Assembly: GCA_021796315.1 (NCBI GenBank)
Contig: JAJYOH010000178.1
Coordinates: 1-10,136 of the forward strand
DNA: 10,136 nucleotides
Direction of reading: 5' to 3'
Origin: Chloroflexota bacterium
Lineage (GTDB): Bacteria; Chloroflexota; Anaerolineae; Anaerolineales; Villigracilaceae
The position numbers and the translations under genes were made by a program. Positions 5,337 to 10,136 of this stretch are shown piece by piece. Below the pieces are notes generated by a model that did not search any database, was not told the DNA's origin, and saw only the letters and a program-made list of their open reading frames with translations. The first letter of the stretch is position 1. Every line of letters starts with the position of its first letter.

Positions 5337-6659
5337 TCACTTCTTCTTCCCAAACTTCTTCAACAGCAAATCCTGCAAGGTCGGCTGGCCGATCTCCTGC
5401 AATTCATATCTGACGCGCTGATACGGTTTCTTGATCTTGATCACGCGCGTCAGGTCAATCGGCGTGCCAACGATGACCAGGTCCACATCGGAAGCGTTGA
5501 TCGTTGCTTCGAGGTCACGCGTCTGTGCTTCGCCGTATCCCATGGCGGGCAGGATTGGTCCCGTCTTTGGATATTTTTGATAAGTCGCTGCAATAGACTT
5601 GACCGCGAACGGACGCGGGTCAACGATTTCCTTCGCGCCAAACCGTCGTGCCGCGACATATCCCGCTCCATACGCCATCTCGCCATGAGTCAATGTTGGC
5701 CCATCTTCGATAACTAAAACGCGCTTGCCGCGAATGGCTTCGGGGTTGTCCACGAATAATGGGGAAGCGCCCTCGATCACGACTGCATTCGGGTTGAGCC
5801 GGTGCAGGTTGTCGCGCACTGCGATCACGTTATCGGGATCGGCGGTATCGACTTTGTTGATGACGAACACATCCGCCATGCGGACATTGGTCTCGCCGGG
5901 ATAATATTTTGATTCGTGTCCGGGACGATGTGGGTCAGCTACAACGATTTGATAGTCGGAAACATAAAATGGGAAATCGTTGTTGCCGCCGTCCCACAAA
6001 ACAATATCCACTTCTTTTTCAGCCGCGCGCAAAATCTTCTCGTAATCCACACCGGCATAAACGATCACACCGTTGTCAATGTGCGGTTCGTATTCCTCAC
6101 GCTCCTCGATGGTTGTCTCGTGCTCATCGAGATCGTCGTAATCCGCGAAACGCTGGACTTCCTGTCGAACGAGATTTCCATACGGCATTGGATGACGAAT
6201 GGCCGCGACCTTGTAGCCCATCTCACGCAGGATGAGAGACACCCGCCTCGTCGTCTGACTTTTGCCGGATCCTGTCCGAACCGCGCAGACCGACACGACG
6301 GGTTTGGTCGACTTGACCTGTGTGTACTTCGTGCCCATCAAGCGGAAGTCCGCGCCCAACGAATTGACCAGCGCAGCTTTGTGCATCACATATTCGTGCG
6401 GCACATCCGAGTAAGCGAAGATGACCTGCTCTACGCCGTGCTTCTTGATAAGATCAGATAATTCCTCTTCGGCGCGGATGGGGATTCCCTTCGGGTAAAG
6501 GTCACCCGCCAGTTCGCGCGGATAGAGGCGGCCCTCGATGTCCGGGATCTGAGTCGCAGTGAAGGCCACGACTTCGTAGTCCTTGTTGCCGCGGAAGAAA
6601 ATATTGAAGTTGTGGAAGTCGCGTCCGGCCGCGCCCATGATGATCGTTTTGGTTGCCAT
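5337..6659 (-). CDS. Cyclic 2,3-diphosphoglycerate synthetase-like P-loop NTPase (COG2403-like)
   Basis: A 440-residue cytoplasmic protein, close to the length of the methanogen enzyme (about 460), which uses ATP to close 2,3-bisphosphoglycerate into its cyclic anhydride. It has a Rossmann-like N-terminal domain with IIMGAAGRDFHNFN (6-19), then a P-loop domain with AVRTGSGKS (126-134). WDGGNND follows at 222-228, then DPHRPGHE, and NKVD (268-271), a G4-like guanine-specificity motif that explains why homologues are often labelled predicted GTPase. Bacterial members have no proven product, so function is open. Start ATG at 6659 follows AAGGAG by 5 bases; the frame continues to 6740 but that part crosses the REP-like hairpins. 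It lies downstream of argS with those hairpins between and no clear promoter of its own, so it may be read through from argS. A strong terminator follows. Confidence 0.85.
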   Translation of the reverse strand: MATKTIIMGAAGRDFHNFNIFFRGNKDYEVVAFTATQIPDIEGRLYPRELAGDLYPKGIPIRAEEELSDLIKKHGVEQVIFAYSDVPHEYVMHKAALVNSLGADFRLMGTKYTQVKSTKPVVSVCAVRTGSGKSQTTRRVSLILREMGYKVAAIRHPMPYGNLVRQEVQRFADYDDLDEHETTIEEREEYEPHIDNGVIVYAGVDYEKILRAAEKEVDIVLWDGGNNDFPFYVSDYQIVVADPHRPGHESKYYPGETNVRMADVFVINKVDTADPDNVIAVRDNLHRLNPNAVVIEGASPLFVDNPEAIRGKRVLVIEDGPTLTHGEMAYGAGYVAARRFGAKEIVDPRPFAVKSIAATYQKYPKTGPILPAMGYGEAQTRDLEATINASDVDLVIVGTPIDLTRVIKIKKPYQRVRYELQEIGQPTLQDLLLKKFGKKK

Positions 6660-6681
6660 AGATTCTCCTTGAAAGTTTTTT

Positions 6682-6790
6682 ATTGGTGGTCGAGTAATCC
6701 TGAGCGGAGCGAAGGATGTATCGAGACCACCAATTCCCATGTAACATGATGGTCTCGATACACGGCATAGAGCGCCGCTACTCGACCATC
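6682..6790. repeat. Pair of REP-like hairpins in inverted orientation
   Basis: Unit 1 (6682-6734) has perfect 10-bp arms ATTGGTGGTC and GACCACCAAT. Unit 2 (6748-6790) has arms GATGGTC and GACCATC. Unit 2 is the reverse complement of the unit 1 layout: both contain TGGTCGAGTA, about 20 variable bases, then GTATCGAGACCA. The centre of unit 1 contains ATCCTGAGCGGAGCGAAGGA, itself partly palindromic. This two-hairpin arrangement is that of a REP doublet. On the minus strand an A-rich stretch follows, so it is not a terminator; it may act in mRNA stability or be a dispersed mobile palindrome. Confidence 0.75.
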
Positions 6791-6797
6791 GTATTGC

Positions 6798-8606
6798 TCA
6801 CATAACTTCTGGTGCCTGAATATCCAGCAGGCGCAGGGAATTGGCAATGACCTGCTTTGCCGCCGCGACCAGCCGCAGACGCGCTAATCGGATTTCATCC
6901 TTCTCCGTTTGAATGACTGGCACCGCATGATAGAACGAATGGAAGGTGTTTGCCAGATCGTAGGCGTAGGCTGCCATCACAAGCGGACGATATTCATTGG
7001 CCGCCTGTTGCACTGTCTGCGGAAAGCGCGAGAGCAATTCGATCAACTGGATCTCATGCGACTCTAGTTCATAATTGAAGTCAGCCTTTGAATCTTCAAT
7101 CGCCTGCGCCCCGGCCTTTTTCAAAATGCTATTGGCCCGGACATATGCGTTTTGGATATATGGGCCAGTCCTTCCGTCAAATGATAGCGCCTCATTTATA
7201 TCGAAGACAATATCCTTGTTGTTGTCCACTGACAGCATCGAATAAACCAGCGCACCCAGCCCGATCTGTTCCGCAACTTTTCTCCGTTCGGTTTCGTCGA
7301 GATCGGGAGATTTTTCAGATTCGACAGCCAGCACGCGCCGAATGGCTTCATCCATCACATCCTTGAACAGCACCACGCGTCCGCGCCGCGCGGACATTGC
7401 GCCTTCGGGCAAACTCACGAATCCATAACCGAGGTGATAGCATTTCTCAGCTTGTTTGAATCCCCACAACTTCAAGATTGCAAATGCTTGCTGCAAGTGC
7501 ATGGACTGGCGCACATCCACAACGTAAATCGAGCGGTCCACGTGATATTGCTCGAACTTGACTTTGGCTAACGCCAGATCCTTGGTTAGATAAAGTGTCG
7601 TGCCGTCCGAGCGAAGGAGGATGTTAGTGCGATATTTTTCTTTGGTCAGTCCCAGCTTCTCATCGATCTTGACGATGACCGCGCCGCCTTGTGTGCGTTC
7701 GTCATCGGCAATGCCTTTCTTGACCAGCCCTTCCACAATTTCCTTTGCCGGTTCATCCACTTCCGATTCAAAGAACCAGACGTCCATTTTGACATCGAGT
7801 ATGCGCAGGATATCGCGCAGTTCAGCCAGACTCCACTCACGCGTCTTCAGCCATAGAGCGCGTACATACTTGTCGCCTGTGTCCCATTTGCGATACATCT
7901 CGCGGCGTTCAGAGTCATAGGCTTCGCGCTTTGCTTTTTCTCCGGGCGTTTCATTTCCTTTCGGTTCGAGCATGGCTGTCGCTTCGGCGTAAATTTTCAA
8001 CAGCCATTGTCCGCGCTCGTGAATGCCAGAGGGTTCCTGGCCTTTGTAAAATTTATCGTAGGCCCACAAGATGGTGATCACACCCAGACCGATATCGCCG
8101 GGATAAGATGCGCGGATCGTGTCGAAGCCTGCGAATTCGACGAGTCGCGCCAGTACTTCCCCCAAGATCGTATTTCGAAAGTGCCCAATATGAAATGAAT
8201 GATGTGTGTTGGGCTGAGCGTATTCGACCATGACGCGCTCATTTTTCGGCGCGCCCCGCCCAAAGCCCGCGGCGGAGGCGAGCACTTCGTCCACAACCCG
8301 GCGCGCGTAGTCTGATGTCGAGAAATACAGATTGAGATAACCTTTGACCGCTTCGGCGCGGCTGATCCCACCCACGCTTCCCAACTCGACTTTGACCCGT
8401 TCGGCAATCTCCTGAGCGCGCTTGGACACCTGAATCTTTTTTCCGGCGCGTGCTTCGAGTGCGGCTGTTGCAAAAAAGGAAGTGGAGATACCCCACTCGC
8501 CGGAGAAGGGGATGGGTTGCCACTTCAATTCAGTGAGCGGAATATCGTTCTGCGCGCAATACGCGCAGACTTTTGCTTCGATGGCTTGTTGTTCTTTTTC
8601 AAACAT
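6798..8606 (-). CDS. argS: Arginyl-tRNA synthetase
   Basis: A 602-residue class I synthetase that charges tRNA-Arg with arginine in the cytoplasm; length is at the upper end of the family. Order: an ArgRS N-terminal add-on domain (about 1-110, with KGYLNLYFS at 88-96); the catalytic core with EYAQPNTHHSFHIGH (HIGH at 139-142) and GDIGLG (170-175); a KMSKS-equivalent loop AMSARRG (403-409); and the DALR anticodon-binding domain from about FDGRTGPYIQNAYVRAN to the end, with NTFHSFYH near the C-terminus. The lysine before MS is replaced by alanine, and the usual compensating lysine ahead of HIGH appears as H136. ATG at 8606 starts the conserved protein, but no Shine-Dalgarno is present; an extended -10 lies so close that the mRNA may be leaderless. 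It is downstream of rpsT, separated by a hairpin and a palindrome. Confidence 0.96.
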   Translation of the reverse strand: MFEKEQQAIEAKVCAYCAQNDIPLTELKWQPIPFSGEWGISTSFFATAALEARAGKKIQVSKRAQEIAERVKVELGSVGGISRAEAVKGYLNLYFSTSDYARRVVDEVLASAAGFGRGAPKNERVMVEYAQPNTHHSFHIGHFRNTILGEVLARLVEFAGFDTIRASYPGDIGLGVITILWAYDKFYKGQEPSGIHERGQWLLKIYAEATAMLEPKGNETPGEKAKREAYDSERREMYRKWDTGDKYVRALWLKTREWSLAELRDILRILDVKMDVWFFESEVDEPAKEIVEGLVKKGIADDERTQGGAVIVKIDEKLGLTKEKYRTNILLRSDGTTLYLTKDLALAKVKFEQYHVDRSIYVVDVRQSMHLQQAFAILKLWGFKQAEKCYHLGYGFVSLPEGAMSARRGRVVLFKDVMDEAIRRVLAVESEKSPDLDETERRKVAEQIGLGALVYSMLSVDNNKDIVFDINEALSFDGRTGPYIQNAYVRANSILKKAGAQAIEDSKADFNYELESHEIQLIELLSRFPQTVQQAANEYRPLVMAAYAYDLANTFHSFYHAVPVIQTEKDEIRLARLRLVAAAKQVIANSLRLLDIQAPEVM

Positions 8607-8614
8607 GATAACGG

Positions 8615-8623
8615 ATTATATCA
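8615..8623 (-). promoter_or_regulatory. Extended -10 promoter of argS, possibly giving leaderless mRNA
   Basis: The minus strand reads TGATATAAT, a perfect TGnTATAAT extended -10. No -35 match is seen, which such promoters do not need. Only 8 bases separate TATAAT from the ATG, so transcription should begin within a few bases of the start codon; this also explains the missing ribosome binding site. Confidence 0.65.
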
Positions 8624-8624
8624 G

Positions 8625-8643
8625 CCCCTCCCCGTCCCTCCCC
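8625..8643 (-). promoter_or_regulatory. G-quadruplex motif just upstream of the argS -10
   Basis: The minus strand (argS coding strand) carries four G-runs of 4, 3, 4 and 4 with loops A, AC and A. This is a canonical short-loop G-quadruplex motif, ending one base before the TGn of the extended -10. It overlaps the left arm of the palindrome at 8636-8669. A regulatory role is inference. Confidence 0.5.
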
Positions 8644-8669
8644 ATTTTCCTTAAGGAAAATGGGGAGGG
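8636..8669. repeat. Perfect 34-bp palindrome, probable dispersed intergenic element
   Basis: The arms CCCTCCCCATTTTCCTT and AAGGAAAATGGGGAGGG (17 bp each) meet with no spacer. G-rich sequence follows to 8691 (GGGTGCCGAAGGCGGG, then GGGG and GGG runs). The style matches GGGGAGGG-type palindromes scattered between genes in Chloroflexota and cyanobacteria, as far as I recall. No transposase is present, so it would be a non-autonomous element. Confidence 0.7.
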
Positions 8670-8697
8670 TGCCGAAGGCGGGTGGGGTGGGCAACAG

Positions 8698-8722
8698 AAG
8701 CGGGAGCATTGCGCTCCCGCTT
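8698..8722 (-). terminator. Hairpin downstream of rpsT, probable terminator
   Basis: The arms AAGCGGGAGC and GCTCCCGCTT pair perfectly over 10 bp around a 5-base loop, 15 bases after the rpsT stop. On the minus strand it is followed by TGTTGCC, with only CTT inside the stem end, so the U-tract is poor. Termination may be partial, letting some transcripts reach argS. Confidence 0.6.
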
Positions 8723-8737
8723 TCATGGGTCTGGAAA

Positions 8738-9202
8738 TTACTTTTTCGCCGTCGTCTTCTTTGCGGCTGGTTTCTTCTCAGCAGTTTTCTTTTCAGCGGT
8801 TTTCTTCTCCGCCGGTTTCTTCGCTTCAGCCTTCGGCTTTGCTTCCTTTGCAGGCTTTTCTTCTTTCACAGCCTTCGCGGGCTTCTTCTCAATTTTTTTC
8901 TCAACAACGGGCGCCGCGGGTTCAATCATTGCGGATTTCGGCTGAACGCCGAGCGCGGCCAGTTTTTTCATCAGGCGGCCCTTGCGGCGGGCAGCGTTGC
9001 GGGGATGAATGGCGCCTCTTTGCGCGGCCTTATCGAGGGCGCTCAATGCGGCGGAGACGGAAGCTTGTGTCTCCTGTCCGTTTCCGAGGGATATGCGGGC
9101 ATCTTTTACAGCCGCGCGCGCGTTGCCGCGGAATACGCGGTTGCGCAAGCGGCGCTTCTCGTTTTGACGATTACGTTTGATCTGCGACTTAATGTTTGCC
9201 AA
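8738..9202 (-). CDS. rpsT: 30S ribosomal protein S20 with long basic C-terminal tail
   Basis: A 154-residue protein. Residues 1-84 are a full S20, which binds 16S rRNA in the bottom of the small subunit: (M)ANIKSQIKRNRQNEKRRLRNR at the start and HPRNAARRKGRLMKKLAAL at 66-84. The family is normally about 85-90 residues. Here a 70-residue tail follows (85-154), low in complexity and made of Lys, Ala, Glu and Pro with AEKKT-type repeats; it resembles histone H1-like tails and is probably disordered. The start is TTG at 9202, because translation from it gives the conserved N-terminus and GGAGG lies 7 bases upstream; an ATG at 9244 would add 14 non-conserved residues. E. coli rpsT also uses TTG (UUG), which contributes to its autogenous control, so similar control is possible. 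It has its own promoter and a downstream hairpin. Confidence 0.95.
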   Translation of the reverse strand: MANIKSQIKRNRQNEKRRLRNRVFRGNARAAVKDARISLGNGQETQASVSAALSALDKAAQRGAIHPRNAARRKGRLMKKLAALGVQPKSAMIEPAAPVVEKKIEKKPAKAVKEEKPAKEAKPKAEAKKPAEKKTAEKKTAEKKPAAKKTTAKK

Positions 9203-9261
9203 GGTCTTTCCTCCAGAAAATTCTTTCCAACGTACACGGCTCATACATGCCGCGAAGCGGT

Positions 9262-9290
9262 ATTTTACATGAGGGACTTGATTTTGTCTA
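9262..9290 (-). promoter_or_regulatory. sigma70-type promoter of rpsT
   Basis: The minus strand reads TAGACA (9290-9285), a 17-base spacer, then TAAAAT (9267-9262): five of six matches in each box. Transcription would start near 9255, leaving a leader of about 53 bases with a small CCGC-TTC-GCGG hairpin. Confidence 0.7.
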
Positions 9291-9313
9291 GCAAATGCGG
9301 TAAAAGTTTTCGA

Positions 9314-9342
9314 GTTACAAACCCGCCTGACTGTGGTTTAAT
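9314..9342 (+). promoter_or_regulatory. Candidate promoter of tilS
   Basis: GTTACA (9314-9319; four of six matches to TTGACA), a 17-base spacer, then TTTAAT (9337-9342) preceded by TGG, which fits a TGn extension. Only 7 bases separate the -10 from the ATG at 9350, so a leaderless or nearly leaderless transcript is predicted. Confidence 0.45.
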
Positions 9343-9349
9343 AGGTTCG

Positions 9350-10136
9350 ATGTTGGAAAATATTGAATCTATTCTTCACATACAATGCAAGCTTGACCCC
9401 AAGCGGCCTATTATCGTCGGTGTGTCGGGCGGACCGGATAGCCTGTGTTTGATGGAAGTCTTGCGCGAGTCGGGTTACCATATTATTGTCGCTCACTTCA
9501 ATCACCAACTCCGACTTGAAGCAGATAATGATGCCAAGGCTGTTGAAGATACGGCTTCGCGTTTGATGCTCTCTTCCATCATCGCAGGCGCGGACGTGCG
9601 CGCTCATGCTGAAACAGAAAGCCTGTCCATTGAAGAGGCAGCCCGCAATCTGCGCTATCGTTTTCTGTTTGCACAGGCGCATCGACTCAAAGCCCAGGCT
9701 GTAGCGGTGGGGCACACTGCTGACGACCAGGTCGAAACCGTGTTGATGCACTTCATCCGCGGCGCGGGGCTGAACGGACTGAAAGGCATGGCCTATCGCA
9801 CGCTCCTGCCAATCTTCGATCCCGACATTCCCGTCATTCGCCCTTTGCTGGATGTTTGGCGCGAAGAGACTGAAGTTTATTGCGCCTCGCACGGCTTGCG
9901 TCCACATTATGATCCCAGCAACGAATCTTTCAACTTCCTGCGCAACCGCCTGCGTCATGCCTTGATCCCTACGCTGGAAACATATAACCCGCGCTTCAAG
10001 GAAGCTGTCTGGCGTTCGGTCCAATCGCTTTCATCCGACCATGCTTTGTTGACGGAGACTCTCGACGCCTGGTGGAAGAAGTGTGCGATTCAGGAGACGA
10101 ATGATTTTGTGATGCTGGACTTGTCCTTCCTCATGA
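9350..10136 (+). CDS. tilS: TilS, tRNA(Ile)-lysidine synthetase (3' end outside window)
   Basis: Partial: 262 codons are open to the window edge; full TilS proteins are usually 320-450 residues. TilS uses ATP and lysine to turn C34 of the CAU-anticodon tRNA-Ile into lysidine, so that it reads AUA codons; it acts in the cytoplasm and is normally essential. The N-type ATP pyrophosphatase domain shows the P-loop SGGPDS (26-31), AHFNHQLR (48-55), EEAARNLRYRFL, and GHTADDQVETVLMHFIRGAGLNGLKGM, all standard TilS blocks. NFLRNRLRHALIPTLETYNP marks the end of the catalytic domain. ATG at 9350 begins just before the conserved start; an AGG six bases upstream is a weak ribosome binding site, and the -10 candidate sits right beside it. 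It is divergent from rpsT across a 147-base spacer holding both promoters. Confidence 0.96.
   Translation, partial: MLENIESILHIQCKLDPKRPIIVGVSGGPDSLCLMEVLRESGYHIIVAHFNHQLRLEADNDAKAVEDTASRLMLSSIIAGADVRAHAETESLSIEEAARNLRYRFLFAQAHRLKAQAVAVGHTADDQVETVLMHFIRGAGLNGLKGMAYRTLLPIFDPDIPVIRPLLDVWREETEVYCASHGLRPHYDPSNESFNFLRNRLRHALIPTLETYNPRFKEAVWRSVQSLSSDHALLTETLDAWWKKCAIQETNDFVMLDLSFLM

Noticed and set aside
5300..5341. CRISPR or attachment-site reading of the heptamer array
   Set aside because: Units are only 7 bases, gapless and degenerate, with no spacers, no cas genes and no integrase nearby.
5916..6461. Plus-strand open frame of 181 codons
   Set aside because: Antisense shadow of the well-conserved synthetase-like gene, with no recognisable protein features.
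6660..6740. Possible 27-residue N-terminal extension of the synthetase-like protein
   Set aside because: It crosses the REP-like hairpin; the ATG at 6659 has an ideal AAGGAG.
6682..6790. Transposon terminal inverted repeats
   Set aside because: The arms enclose only variable hairpin centres, with no transposase or target duplication visible; a REP doublet fits better.
8662..8691. Second G-quadruplex, on the plus strand
   Set aside because: Enough G-runs are present, but one loop is 10 bases, so the motif is weak compared with the minus-strand one at 8625-8643.
8482..9180. Plus-strand open frame of 232 codons, Ser/Gln-rich in part
   Set aside because: It spans the argS start, the palindrome and the antisense of the rpsT tail; composition follows from the lysine-rich tail read backwards.
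9338..10024. Minus-strand open frame of 228 codons
   Set aside because: Antisense of tilS, whose PP-loop and downstream motifs are unambiguous.

Overview
The window looks like a chromosomal piece of a free-living bacterium, most likely Chloroflexota (Anaerolineae-like). This rests on the style of the proteins: a lipoprotein with a long Thr/Pro/Ala stalk, a bacterial homologue of archaeal cyclic-2,3-diphosphoglycerate synthetase, and a TilS and a cysteine-poor COG1092-type methyltransferase of familiar type. The phylum call is inference; no search could be run. Promoters are sigma70-like and most genes have GGAG-type ribosome binding sites.

Layout. (1) 1-1097, minus strand: mraZ followed 7 bases later by rsmH (cut by the window edge), the conserved head of the division/cell-wall cluster. 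Its promoter, 10-bp-spaced MraZ-type boxes and a leader hairpin lie at 1126-1198. (2) 1247-2158, plus strand: a COG1092-type SAM methyltransferase, divergent from mraZ. (3) 2181-5236, minus strand: three adjacent genes of unknown function whose products all look exported or surface-anchored (lipoprotein, membrane-anchored protein, large Cys-rich secreted protein). The last two overlap by ATGA. This block looks like accessory DNA between housekeeping genes and is the least explained part of the window. (4) 5251-5334: a strong intrinsic terminator whose loop carries an extended -10 promoter sequence, next to five degenerate heptamer repeats that abut the upstream stop codon. (5) 5337-6659, minus: a cyclic-2,3-diphosphoglycerate-synthetase-like P-loop protein. 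(6) 6682-6790: two REP-like hairpins in inverted orientation. (7) 6798-8606, minus: argS. Its upstream region holds an extended -10 very close to the ATG, a G-quadruplex motif and a perfect 34-bp palindrome. (8) 8738-9202, minus: rpsT (S20), with a TTG start and a long lysine/alanine-rich C-terminal tail. (9) 9350 to the end, plus: tilS, divergent from rpsT and cut by the right edge.

The recognised genes serve translation (S20, ArgRS, TilS, RsmH, a probable rRNA methyltransferase) and envelope growth/division control (MraZ). No RNA gene, CRISPR array, transposase or phage gene was seen. The points most worth following up are the three-gene exported cassette, the terminator/promoter overlap in front of it, and the palindrome/G-quadruplex upstream region of argS.
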